64,000 nt of DNA from NCBI RefSeq assembly GCF_000003855.2, contig NW_003101670.1, positions 24,841-88,840 on the forward strand, written 5' to 3'. Numbering within the stretch: position 1 is the first letter of the stretch; every line of letters begins with the position of its first letter. This DNA comes from Blastomyces gilchristii SLH14081 (taxonomy: Eukaryota > Ascomycota > Eurotiomycetes > Onygenales > Ajellomycetaceae). Made by a program: the position numbers and the translations under genes. The notes under the pieces are model-generated. The model did no database searches and was not told where the DNA came from. It saw only the letters and a list, made by a program, of their open reading frames with translations. Below, one piece after another: positions 11,348 through 22,559 of the stretch.

Positions 11348-12149
11348 CATAATTAAAATTATATGAATTATGATCTGTGTTTAGAAAAGTAACAATATTT
11401 GATAACACTCTCTATTGAATTTTCAACAAATGAGCACTATGTTATGATATTATGTAAGTGAGAAGTGATTTTATGATCTCATTTGATGTCATTCTCAATA
11501 ATGAGATCAGAATGAAAATGTGACTAAGAATTCAAACATATTCTTTATCCAGGACTAGATTTTTATTTGAAAAGTGAATCTGAGATCTTTAATATTTGAA
11601 ATAATGTGATTTGGGATCAATGTGATGAACACAAACCATGATCAGAAGTAATGCTTTTAGGCAACGTGACAACTGTAAAGTTTGGTCCTGGTCCCAGACA
11701 CGGTCACACGGTCAGTCTAGCTACAACTATATATATTCTGATATCTGACTTCTCTGAAGTCTGTACATTTCTGATAGTCTTTATACTAAATACAACAATT
11801 GTCTGTATTACAGATATAATACTCTCTACTTCTTTGAAGAAGAAAATTAGTAGTTATAAGAGAATTAAGTATTACAGATATTAAGAATATAAGTATAAGT
11901 TTTCTTTATTTTTTCTTTATTAATCTCTAAATTATCTTTACAGATCTGTTTCTATTTTCTTTTTTTTTTTAACTTTAATGAGAATATAATTTCTTCTTTC
12001 TTTTACATACATCACAGACTGTTTATCTTAGTAGAAACTCATCATCTTATAAACTAGAATTTATAAATGACAGTATTAATATCTTTATTATAATCAGGTT
12101 CTTAGTAAAGACTGTGTCATTCTAACTTATCAGAATTCACAGTATAAAA

Positions 12150-13700
12150 GTTATATCTCAGCTTTCACAGATATCTTATCTACTCAGATAATTTCTAAGT
12201 GAACTTATTTATCTTATCAGAATACTCTTATTACTGAATCTTGAATCAGAGCTTATAATCTCACTTCTCTGAGTTAATAATTTCTTTAATCTGATATTCT
12301 CTTTCACTCTCTAGTATTTTATAAACAGAGTGATAAGTCACAGAGTTTTCTTCTAAGAAATTCTTATATTTACAGAGTAAAGAAATATGAAAAACATTAT
12401 CTATCTATAACTTAGATAACAGTTTTAATTTATAGAACTGTAAGCTAACTTTCTTCATAATCTTATAAGACTCTGTTTATAAAAGATTCAGCTTCTTACT
12501 AGATCTCTGTATAATAATATTTTCTAAACTCTGTCAGACTCTATTATCTTTCTTGAAACTCTTTATAATATACTTAAAGTTATAGTATCTCTTCTGATAC
12601 TCTTAAGTCTTTCTTAAGAATTTACAGACTTTCTTCTGAATATTCTGAATTCTCTCAGTCTATTCACAGACATTATCATACTCTATAATATACTCTCATG
12701 AGTTTATCAAGATTATCTGCAGATAAGTCTCAGTGAGTATCTTAAAGAGAGTTTTATCTGTGCTAATATACTTTAAGTTATTATATATTAACTCTATAAG
12801 TAGTAATCAATACACTTAGTTATTCTGATTATAATTAATAAAACATCACAGATACTGTTTCAATATACTCATTAGATATTCTGTCTGATTATCTATTTAT
12901 TAATAAAAACCTGTACTTAGATCTTATGAAATCTTCAGTATAGTTATCAGATTAGATCAGAACTTCTCTGTAAAGATTGATTCTCTATCTGAGATAATAT
13001 TTACAGACAATTCATATAACTGAATTATATCACAGATAAAGATATAAGTCAAATTCTTTAACTTTAAGTTCTTACAGATAAGTATAAAGTGTGTTATCTT
13101 GATAAAGTAATTCACTATCATCAGCACACTGTCAAAGCAGATATTATATATATTCTTACTTTCAGAAAGATCTATAAGAGTATTTATTTCTAGCTGTTCT
13201 CAAGATTTCTACAGAATGAATAGAGAAGTAAGTTCTTTATATAATCTGAACTACACTATCTGTAAATTCTGATAAATAGTATAAGAATTCACTATCTTCT
13301 TCACAAGTTCTTATATCTTCAGTCAGAAGTATTTTCTTATAAACAACTCATAAGATCTAGTATCTGTAAAATAACTCACTAGAGAAGAGTCATGATATCT
13401 TTTAATAAGTTTTATATATAGAAACTCATTTATAAGTATATAAATTCAGCTCTCTCTTTATAAGAGATTATTTAAGTCTCTTTAATTCTTTATTTCTGCA
13501 GAATTGATTTCTGCTGTGAGCAGTTTCTGAATATACTGAGTATATTCATTCTTCAGTTACAGTTCAGATAATCTGAATAGAAGATCTTATAAAGACTTAT
13601 ACTCTGTTTCTTCTTACATCAGATCTTCTGTAGTACTTTTCAAAGTCTGTAAATTCTTCAGATTATAGATACTCTTTTCAAGAATTCTTATAGAGATTCT
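12150..13700 (-). pseudogene. G1 integrase and chromodomain
   Basis: The region is homologous to G2 29530-31010, where the domains can be read. The chromodomain lies at about 12320-12150 and the integrase core upstream of it at about 13500-12500. Integrase would insert the cDNA; the chromodomain would bind modified histone and steer insertion to heterochromatin. Dense stops make the copy inactive. Confidence 0.8.
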
Positions 13701-14420
13701 CAGAGTATTAACTCTCAATATTATAAAGAGTAGTTGTATAGACTTCTTCTCTCTCTTCTCTCTTTTCTCTTATAGAGAATTGAGAGACTCTTCACTTAAT
13801 GTCTTTATAACACTCAGTTTAAGTATTCTGTAAAGCTTTTCTGTCTTCTCTAGTCTCTCTGTATCTGTCACTCTAATCTTCTTAATATAGTCTGATCTGT
13901 AAGAGAGTTCATCTGCTGAATTCTTAGTTCTCTTAATATATTCTATCTTGAAACAGAATCTACTTAGTCTCGGAGCTCAGTAAATCTACTACTATGAGAG
14001 TTTCTTAATTAAAGTAAACTATTATAAGCTATTATAATCAGTTCTAACAGTAATCACTATTACAAGACTCTTAAAGTAGTAATATCAGTAATGAAAGAAT
14101 TTCACTATTATAAGAAGCTTCTGATTATAAATATTATAGTTAATCTTCATAGATTACATCTTTCATAAGAAAAAAGACTACTGAAACTCAGTTCTCATTT
14201 AACTGTAGTTATAAGACTATTTCTGAAATTATAAAGAAGAAGATATCTATCTTCAATCCTGATTAAAAGTAAGAGATTAAAGTAGAACAGTATCACTATA
14301 TATATAAATATCTCTTTCAATCTTGTAAAGACCTTATGAGCTTTTAAAATAAGAAAGGTCTCACAGGTCTTCTTCTTAATAATCTTTTCATCTTCATTAT
14401 AAGATAACTTCTTCTATTTC

Positions 14421-14520
14421 NNNNNNNNNNNNNNNNNNNNNNNNNNNNNNNNNNNNNNNNNNNNNNNNNNNNNNNNNNNNNNNNNNNNNNNNNNNNNNNN
14501 NNNNNNNNNNNNNNNNNNNN
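14421..14520. other. Assembly gap of 100 N
   Basis: A run of exactly 100 N, probably a placeholder for unknown length. It falls in the RNase H to RT linker of G1. The sequence immediately to its right is partly duplicated about 70 bp further on (14521-14558 and 14590-14628), while G2 and G4 have it once. Confidence 0.99.
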
Positions 14521-15350
14521 AAAGCTCAGAGAGATCTGAATCTATAAATACTAGTTAAATTTAGTTATAAAATTATCTATAGAAATTCACAAAGCTCAGA
14601 AAGATCTGAATCTTATAAATACTAGTTAACTCTGATCATAATAGAATAGTCTCAACTTATGAAGATTTCATCTGAATATCATCTGCAGTGATTACATATT
14701 CTAGAAAATTAATTCAATGAGTACTGAAGTTGCACTTTACAAGCTTAATATATAGTTCTGCCTCATCTAAGATCTTTAATATACTTTATATATACTCAGT
14801 GTGTTCTTTCTTCTTCATAAAGTACATCATCACATTATTCAGATATATTATCACAAAGATATTCAGATATGCATGAAGTGTTTTATTAATGAAAGACTGA
14901 AATACTACAGAGATATTAGTCAAATTAAAAGATATCACTAGATATTCAAATAATCTCAGTACAGTTCTAAAGACAGTCTTTTATTTATCTTCAGACTGTA
15001 TTCACAGCTGTGTATATATATTAATTATATTCAGTTGTATGAATATAACAGCTCTCAGAAGATAATTGATCACATTCTCAATCAGAAATAGAGAGTAGTA
15101 ACTCTTTATTATCTTAAAGTTCAGATTATAATAGTCTATATATAATCTGAGATCTTTATTCTTCTTCTTCATGAATATCACAGAGACTTCTGCAGAGATT
15201 TATAAAGATTAGATAAAGTTATTCTTCAGATTCTTCTTTATATAGACTTATAAGATCTCTGTCTCATAATAAAAGAGTTTATAGATTAGTTCTTAGAAGA
15301 GTTTCTACTCTTCTATTAAATCTATTATCAGATTCTTCTCACAGTGAGAA
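14521..15350 (-). pseudogene. G1 reverse transcriptase
   Basis: It is homologous to G2 32270-32950, in which the RT motifs are legible (YLNDVIMYF at the YxDD box). The frames here are fully broken. The RNase H part continues left of the gap to about 13700. Confidence 0.78.
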
Positions 15351-17094
15351 GAAAGCTTAGCTGTCTTTACTAAGCTGAATATTTCTATAAGATCTCAGTA
15401 TTTCTCTGATATCTGAAGCTCAGTTTTCATAACTGTGAAGTTCTCAGATATTTACAAAGTTATTATATAGATAAGCTTGTCTTCTCTAATTAACTCTGCA
15501 GTATTAACTGATTCTATCTCTATAAGTGAGTCTATCAACACTGATCAGAAGTATAAACCTGACTTATAAACAGCTATATACAGATTATATCTTTAAAGTC
15601 ATACAAGTCTCAAGTATATGTTATCTGTGATATCTGTAATAATCACAGTTTCTACAAATCTTCTTCAGATTTCAGAGAGATCTTGTAATTCAAAGATAAC
15701 TCTTATAAGTCTCTCAGTTCTCAGATCTGAGTTCTTATATTCTGCTTATTATAAGAGCAGATTCTCAGTTTTCATCATTCAGCTTATTCACTCTGTGAGC
15801 TTTAGAGACACTACAGTGATCTGAAATTCTGAGTTTATCAATACTTCTTATACTTATAAGATAGTAGTACTGTGATGTGATCTCTCTCTATAAGTAAGTA
15901 TTTTCATTGAGAAAGTAACAGATTCAGATGTCAGCTTTAAGACTCTTAAGAAGACTGTTACTTACTCTGTCTACAACTCTTTAAATTTCTATTTTAATTT
16001 ATTCAGACAGTTTGCACAGAGATATTCTAGTTTAAAATAGATAAAGCAGAGATTCTTTTTCTTAATCTCTCTATTATACACTCTGTTTACAGAAGTTTAT
16101 AAAGCTCTCTCTTTCTACTCAGCAGTCAGATATAAATCTCTCTATATCTTATTATCTTTTTCTAATAAATCTGTTCTCTATTATTCTGACTCTTACAGAG
16201 TTTATCAGTGATTCACTCTTCACAGATCTGTGACTCTCACAGTGATTTATAAGTAATGAATAAGAGTTATCAGTTTCTTCAGAGTCAAGAGCTTAGAGTC
16301 TGACTTAATGAGCTTATTCTATATATCTTTATTCAGTCTTTTCATGAATATTATTATTCAGATCTTATTTCAAAGCTCTGTTTTCACAGATCTCAATTCA
16401 TATTATAATTTAATAAAGTATTATAAGTAGTCTTTATCAGATTTCTTATCTTCTTTTCTAATATTAATGATTACAGCTCAGATTTTTTCTATTCAGCTTG
16501 CAGAGTTCTTTAACTTATTCTCTAGATAGATTTTAAGAACAGATTAGTAGAATCTCTTATAATCATTCTCTAGATAGTTCAGTCAGTTTCTGACTTCAGT
16601 GTAGTAAAGATCTGTTATTATATAGATAATAGCTTCTTCATCTTTCATATCACATAGTTAGACTTATAAGTCAATTTCAAATACAAACTTATAAAAGCTT
16701 TTATAGATTGTGATTTGATAGTTTATCTTAAGAGATCACAGCTTAAGAAAGTTTCTTTTCAGTTTATAAATATCTCTGAAGATCATGTCTAGAGACTCAG
16801 TTCAAGAGTGTTTACAGATAGTAAGTATTTCTTATAGAAAAATAGCTTAATCTTATAAAAGATGCTTAAGAATATTCTTCACTGAGATTAATTTATTCAT
16901 GAATTCAGAGAGTTTCTCTGTCACAGATATAGAGAATAATATCTTATAAGTAATTAATAAGTTCTCTGAGACTTCTTTTATAAAAATTATTCATGATTTA
17001 GATAACTGCTTCTGAGTATCTGTAGTAGAGTTCACAGAGATTGAAGTATACAAGTTTCTAGTTCTTTCAGTTATAATAGATAGTTACTGACTGA
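15351..17094 (-). pseudogene. G1 gag and protease region, and 5' leader
   Basis: By position between the priming site and RT this is the gag plus protease part. Matching sequence is in G2 (33030-34785) and G4 (43560-44246, 57458-58222). I could not find a legible CCHC knuckle or DSG protease motif, so the assignment rests on position and homology between copies only. Confidence 0.6.
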
Positions 17095-17105
17095 CTGAGC
17101 TTGAA
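17095..17105 (-). promoter_or_regulatory. G1 putative self-priming primer-binding site
   Basis: On the minus strand the bases following the 5' LTR read T then TTCAAGCTCAG. This is complementary at 10 of 11 positions to CTCAGCTTGAA inside the LTR (17230-17240), which lies 27 bp after TATATAG. No TGG start typical of tRNA-primed elements is present. G2 has the same sequence beside its LTR. Confidence 0.5.
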
Positions 17106-17106
17106 A

Positions 17107-17362
17107 TGTAAGAATAAGTACTCACAGACAATTATTCAGATGTTTACAGCTTGATATAATATATACTGTTAACTACTAGAAGTATTCAGAGTAGAAAGAT
17201 AAAATATAGAGATGAAATATATAATAGCATTCAAGCTGAGTTATGAATAGTATTTGCAAACTTCAGTCTATATAGTTGTATGTAGTCAAGAGCCGCTAAC
17301 CCTATTAATTACGCGAGAGATGAATAGAGGTAAAGAATTCACGAGAAGCGGGATTTCTTACA
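17107..17362 (-). repeat. G1 5' LTR (256 bp)
   Basis: It pairs with 4247-4504. The outer (right) end keeps unmutated sites such as ACGCGAGAG and GAAGCGGG. A TATA box (complement of 17268-17275) and the R-start candidate at 17240 give the promoter layout on the minus strand. Confidence 0.92.
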
Positions 17363-17367
17363 TGACA

Positions 17368-19948
17368 GTTCTTTGTTGAATGTGATATTTAAAATTCAAC
17401 TTGAAGTTTAATCATACTTTTAATCATTTGATATTTACACTGGGTTTAATCTCTCTATTTAAAAGAGTTTAAGATAGTTCTTTCTCATTGAATCTAGAAA
17501 AGAAATAAATTAACTCAGTTTCATTCATATTAAATTGAATTTGATTGATATGTGCTCTAACAAAGATTTTCTTTGCAGCTTTTTCAATCACTTTCAAATT
17601 CTCTTTGATAGTTTTTGAGCTGTAGACTAGATCAATATCATTCATATAATTTGAAGATCATACTATTCTCATATTTCTATTTTTGAATAGATATACAGTG
17701 TATATTATCAATAAAATGAGTGAGATTGAAGATTCTTGCAGTACTTCTATTTTTATCTCAGTCTTGTCTTACTTTATTTCATCAAAGAGAAGTTGTATGA
17801 TGCTTTTAGATATAAAACAGTTAACTTATTTTATTAGAGAAAGTGACAGTTTTAACATCTTTAAAGTCTGAATTAACTTTGACTTTGAAATATGATTAAA
17901 TGCTTCTTTTATATCAATAAAAACTGCAGTTGAGACCAGATCTTCATACTTTAATATTTGAATATCATGAACAACTGAGATAACAGTGTCAATTGCAGAA
18001 AATTGTTTTCTATCTCTCATTTATTCACTGAATAAAAGAGAATTACTAATAGAGCTTATAAAAGATAGTTGAGTAGTTATTATCTTTTCTAAAATCTTTT
18101 CTAGACAGTTCAATAGAGATATTACTCTATATAACTTAGAAATTGAAGTTTTTCTATTAGGTTTTATAAGAATCACTTCAGTGACTTCTCTTCAGCATTC
18201 AGAATGATATTCATTTTTCAAGAGATTGAAAAAGAGCTCAAAATATTCATTCTTTAAGTAGGAGTATATATTTTGAATAATTAAGTGATTAATTGAATCA
18301 GGCCCTGCAGCAGTTTTAACTGAACTTGAGAAGATAGCTGACTCTAATTTATCTTGTGTCAGATCAGGCCATTTCCAGTCATTTTTATTAATATTGTTAA
18401 GAAGTAATATATTCTCTTTCTCTAAATCTGAATCTGATGAGTTTTGAAAGAGAGTTCTTATAAAAGCTTGATATTTTTTCTTAAAAGAGTTTGCTGTATA
18501 TGATTCATTCTGAAACTCATATTCTAAGACTGGAAGTTTTGCTACACTTCTTGTTTTAGTATAGTTAAAAGCTTTAAAAACTTTCTTTTCTTATACTTCT
18601 TCAAGAAATTTATTTCAGCAGTCTGTTTTAGCTCTTTTAATATCTGAAAAATATTCATTTCTGACAGCTTTGAACTCTTTATCAGATATTATATCATTCT
18701 TTCAATCTCTTCTAGCAGTAGCTAATTCTTTTCTTTTAGATGAGATATTCTCATTTCATCAAGGTTTTGAATACTCAGAAGATTTTCTCTTTGAAATATT
18801 ATCTCTAGAACTTGTTAGAATAATAGATGTAATAAGCTTCACTCTATTCTTAAGCATTTCATTTGAGATATCTTGATCAGGATTTCAATATAGCTCACTC
18901 TGTCTTTCAGATTTTAACAGTTTTATACTTTCTTAAACTGTCTTTCAATCTGCTTTTTCAAAGTTAAACTGATTAGAGAGAAGAGAATTTTTACTTATTT
19001 ATTCTTCACTCTGTTTAATATTAAATTGAATAATCTCATAATCTGATTCTGATATCTCATTTGAATTAATAAATCAGTTTACAAGTCTTTTTTCTATTAG
19101 ATTTTGTGATATGAAGATTAGATCTATAATAGATTTCTGTTTTATATCTTTTCTAAAGAATGTTTGTTAATCAGACTTGTTAACTAAATCTATTGAATGC
19201 TTAAAGATTCATTCAATCAGATTATCAGCTCTTACTACTCTTTTGCATTCTGAATTTTATCAGAGATGATGTGCATTGAAATCTTCTATAATTATAGAGT
19301 TTCTTAATGAAGTTATGTTCAGAAACTCTCTATTAATTATTCAGATATTGTTATTTTTCTTCAATGACTTTTTATTATAGATATTTATAAGCTGTATAGT
19401 ACTAAACTCATTCTCTTTATCTATAATATCACTCATCAGAATATCAGAATCAGACATAATATCAAATCTTAGATTAAATTAATATCTTGATCTCTTTCTT
19501 TCATAGATCACTACTCTTGACTTTATCTCAGACTTTTGAGGTAGAAAGCAGTAATAGCTTAAATGAGAAATGACATATTTTTACTCAGTATTAAAATTCG
19601 GCTTCTAAAGCAGTATAAAATCAACTTTTTATTCAAATACAATTTGAAGACAAGAATAAATGCAATTTGAGTTTCTATTCACATTATTTTAAATAAATGT
19701 GATTTTTGAAGAGTTTTTAAACTTTTTCTTTATTGTTTTTGTTGTATATTCATACTAAAAGAGAGTAGAGTAGAATCTAATTACTATCATCAGATAGTAG
19801 ATTATAACTATTCTGAAAAGTAGAAATCTCAACTGCTTGCATTATATCTAGTTTATCATCAGAATCATTTCTCAATTCTCTAATTTTAACAGAAGTGTGA
19901 GAATTCAAATTTTGTTTACATTTAACTGAAGAATTGAAGTTTGAAGAC
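17368..19948 (-). pseudogene. LINE1, 5' part: endonuclease and reverse transcriptase
   Basis: This is the reverse complement of LINE2 about 47353-49929 and continues into 2978-4246. On the minus strand 18020-17826 reads AVFIDIKEAFNHISKSKLIQ, the RT A-motif region (F-D-I--AF), which LINE2 also has. The endonuclease lies toward 19900-19000. The copy is 5'-truncated inside the end of ORF1 at 19948, as expected of incomplete target-primed reverse transcription, and there it is joined to SINE sequence instead of to a target site. It is inactive. Confidence 0.9.
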
Positions 19949-20696
19949 TACAGGCCCTAGTCACCCGCAGAATACATCTTAAGCTAATTACATTTAACTC
20001 TCTATAATTAACTAATTATCACATCTGTCCTCTCAGACCAGTTACTAATTTTCAGAGATATTAATTAGTAACTATCATTAATCACTTGATAGTGTACACA
20101 TCAAGCTTCTGATTGCTGATCTCAGTCTTATTAGATACTCATAGATCTATTAATCAGCTGTTGTGATTTCATTCTGTGTTAGAGACTAATTATAGACTTG
20201 ATAAGTACAGTTCTCTCTATCAGTATTAGAGCTTGACAGTGAGCTTGCAGATTCTAGCTTATCAGAGTGCTCTGTCTAGCATCTAGATATATGTCTAGAT
20301 CTGCTAATCAGATAATTTTCAAAATCATTCTCTGTATTTAAGAGAAAGCTAGACTCTGATGACAGCTCTAGTTAGAGACTTACTTAAGTAGTGTATAATC
20401 ACTACATTAGACTTGACTCTATATTATTAGAATCTTGACAGATGTATAGTAGAATAGTGAGACATTGACATCTTATACCAGCTCTGATGAGTGTTCACAG
20501 AATCTCACTTAACTAGTGACTTAGCTTGCAGTAGAGAGTTCTACTCTGTATTAAGCCTTACTAATTAGACTCAGCCTCTATTACATGAGAGCTTTCATGA
20601 GTAAGAAGTAGCAGATGCCAGTGATGAGATTTGAACTCACGCATCTCTAATGTATGCAGTCTTGATTATCAGTCTTATCAACTGAGTCACACTGAC
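19949..20696 (-). mobile_element. SINE-E: tRNA-headed SINE fused to the 5' side of LINE1
   Basis: On the minus strand it starts with a tRNA-like head (20696-20616), followed by about 660 bp of body. The end of the body (CTGAGAGGACAGA and, 40 bp later, TAGCTTAAGATGTA) matches the body of the SINE at 41582-42601 just before its LINE-derived tail. Here the body runs instead into LINE1 at its ORF1 end. The right boundary abuts family A gypsy sequence, so the 5' end of the whole SINE-LINE unit is at 20696. Confidence 0.75.
20616..20696 (-). other. tRNA-like head of SINE-E
   Basis: On the minus strand it begins GTCAGTG and ends CACTGGC plus A, giving a 7 bp acceptor stem with one G-U pair. A box A-like ACTCAGTTGATAAGAC and a T-arm GTGAGTTCAAATCTCAT are present. 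It serves as an internal RNA polymerase III promoter. The anticodon arm cannot be folded cleanly, and continuity with SINE body argues against a working tRNA gene. Confidence 0.65.
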
Positions 20697-20932
20697 TTAT
20701 AAACAATGTCTGATTACTGTTGAGCTTTTTATAAATGTCTCTGTAACTCTTCTGATCACTTTTTATCAGCTGATAAAGCAGAGATATTACTACTTATAAT
20801 AGTATCTTCATCTCTTTCAGCCTCACTACTGCACTCAATCTTCAGACTAGCAGTCAATTTTATGTCTCTCTCAGATCAGTCTCTGACTTCAAGTAGTGTA
20901 GTTCTACTCTTTACTGTAAGTCTCTCTGTAAG
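20697..20932 (-). pseudogene. G2 fragment: 3' coding-like stretch left of G3
   Basis: It matches G1 5315-5555 and continues at 28719 after removal of G3. The minus-strand reading LTERLTVKSRTTLLEV has the same frame as in G1. The rest of the G2 3' end, including its 3' LTR, should lie left of the SINE-LINE1 insertion, outside the window. Confidence 0.85.
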
Positions 20933-21464
20933 TGTAACGTGACGAAACCGAAGCAGTGGCTAGTCAGCGGCATCATGTAGAGATAGTTGTTTGAGAAGCT
21001 GTATGAGTGAGCTTGACTATCTTGCTTGAATAGTGAGCTCATAGGTCACAGAGTTATTGTGAGAATATCACAGATGTGATACTTAGTATACTAAGAAGAT
21101 TGTATAAGATATACAGTAACTCTCATATATATTTCAGTAGAAGAAAAACAAATCACTGCTTCTTTGATGAGAAGTCAGTATCTAGCTATTCTATATAGAT
21201 AATGAGTGAATACTCTTCTCTTATTTCATAAGTGAGAATAGCTGAAGTGATATCTCAGCAGCATCTTATTATCAAGAAAGAGTAATCTGCTGATCTCATA
21301 TAGAAGTGAGGTTCTCATATTCATTAATCAGATCTTTCTATAATATATCTGAATGATGTTATAGAGTGATTAAAAACTGGTTTAAATGAGATGAAATCAT
21401 CTGCATGAAAGTGATAAGCTGTGTGAAACTGCAGCAGAGTCTTAATACTGCTGAGAGTGTGATA
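20933..21464 (-). repeat. G3 3' LTR (532 bp)
   Basis: The first 45 bp keep CpG sites (ACGTGACGAAACCGAAGC). The inner 163 bp (21302-21464) are the mutated equivalent of the unmutated 28551-28713. The stretch CAAATCACT at 21149-21157 is the unmutated form of the predicted transcript start that pairs with the priming site. Confidence 0.95.
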
Positions 21465-21924
21465 ATATTCTTCTCTTTAAGAGTATAGTTCTGATACTCT
21501 TAAGATTACTGAATTAGAAATTATCTTTGTTATATAGCAATGATTATCAACTGATTAATAGCACATATGCTGTGTATAATATAAAGAAATAGATGAGTTT
21601 TTCTGCTGACTGTGTAGATCTTTCTTTTCTCATCTTCATTCAAATCAAATGTGTGATAAGTGGGTTTCTTATCTATTAATTTGAAATGTGAAAAATGTAG
21701 TTAACAAGTGACTTACAGATCTCTCAATATATTTCATTCTATATATGAAATTCTCCGCAAAAGTGATGTATTTTTAGAAACAAAGCTAATAGTAGTGATA
21801 GGATTTTTTGAAAAGATTTTCTCTCTCTATGAAATATTTTTCTTTTTCTCTCTCTCAATTGTAATAGTGAGTGCATGAGAGTATCATTCTTGAAGAATAA
21901 TAAAGAACTTATTCTGATGTTTTC

Positions 21925-22535
21925 TAGTGAGTAATAAATGTCTTTGTGATGTGACTGTGATCTCTGTGACTGTTAAGAAAGCCAGGTTGAAGGCAGAGAC
22001 AGCAGTGTTGACAGACTATGAGAGTACTGCTCTCATTGTCACATCTTCTCCTGCTTCTCTTGCAGTCATAGTGGTAGTTGCCATGCCTTGCAGTGAGATG
22101 TCATCTCTTCTGCTGATCAGTGCATCTGCATCTGATCTGTTCTCTGCCTCTCTCATCACTGTTGCAACACTGCCTCTTCTCTCAGCCAATACAGTGATGT
22201 ATGACTCTGTGTGATCATTTAAAGAGGAACCTGGGAAGAGCTTGGTTTCAGAAATAGTGACTTTAAGAAGCTCAATCTGTAGTTCCTCTTCTGCAGCACA
22301 TCTGAGCCCTGCTCAGAATGCTGCTGAATTGAGTCTGCAGAATTCTGCAGTTTCTTCATCTTCTCTCTGTAAGAAGGCTCTGATGCAGTCTCTGATCAGT
22401 ACTACTACTTATCTACACTGTGTTAAGCAGCTGAAGAAGAGAAGAATTTTATGTATCTACTTCTTCTCTTACTTCTGTTATTTTCATTATATCTGTAATA
22501 ATGACTTCTGTCTCTCTGTAAGTATTATTTCATAG
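21925..22535. pseudogene. Lightly mutated coding-like segment of G3, strand uncertain
   Basis: This stretch is richer in G and C than its surroundings. On the plus strand one frame is open from 21927 to 22535 except for one TGA at 22212. On the minus strand another frame (about 22470 to 21925) has only a few stops, of the TGA and TAG type expected from Trp and Gln. It reads like a charged helical protein, for example AAEEELQIELLKVTISETK and LAERRGSVATVMREAENR. I favour the minus strand because it is the strand of G3 pol and its composition looks protein-like, while the plus frame is Ser/Leu/Ala-rich as antisense frames often are. I recognise no family. It lies beyond the chromodomain, where an extra third gene would be. 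Confidence 0.4.
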
Positions 22536-22559
22536 AAAGATATTGTATCAGCTCTGACA

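Larger units (their letters stand above)
8610..11580. repeat. 3 kb repeat, copy 2, inside the hAT element
   Basis: This copy matches 1-2977 throughout. It keeps more unmutated sites than copy 1, for example the GTAAGT splice site at 9565 and the CCCTCC stretch near 9484. It ends 139 bp before the hAT right terminus. It shares the motif AGTAACACTTTTTGATAA (10824-10841) with the hAT-type MITE, which supports it being part of the hAT element and not a separate insertion. Two small frames on opposite strands at 10548-10805 are open in both copies, but I cannot tell which, if either, was coding. Confidence 0.85.
5961..11719 (-). mobile_element. hAT DNA transposon, 5.76 kb, nested in G1
   Basis: The ends are TAGACTGGCCGGCGGGACCA on the left and the matching inverted end finishing GGTCAGTCTA on the right. 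It is flanked by perfect 8 bp duplications GCTACAAC (5953-5960, 11720-11727), the TSD length typical of hAT. Both ends are GC-rich and unmutated while the interior is AT-rich. A broken hAT transposase lies on the minus strand in the left half; the right half (8610-11580) is the 3 kb repeat also found at 1-2977. About 95 bp of the left end and 40 bp of the right end are shared with the MITE at 37406-37911. Confidence 0.93.
4247..17362 (-). mobile_element. G1: family A Ty3/gypsy chromovirus, nearly intact in structure
   Basis: A complete LTR retrotransposon lies here on the minus strand. It begins TGTAAG and ends CTTACA, is flanked by 5 bp duplications TGACA (4242-4246 and 17363-17367), and is inserted in LINE1. 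The internal order read from the right is priming site, gag region, protease region, reverse transcriptase, RNase H, integrase, chromodomain, then an extra coding-like stretch and a purine tract next to the left LTR. Chromodomain-bearing Ty3/gypsy elements (chromoviruses) are known to target heterochromatin. The element carries a hAT insertion (5961-11719) and an assembly gap (14421-14520). Without the hAT insert it is about 7.35 kb. All frames are broken, so it is dead. Confidence 0.93.
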
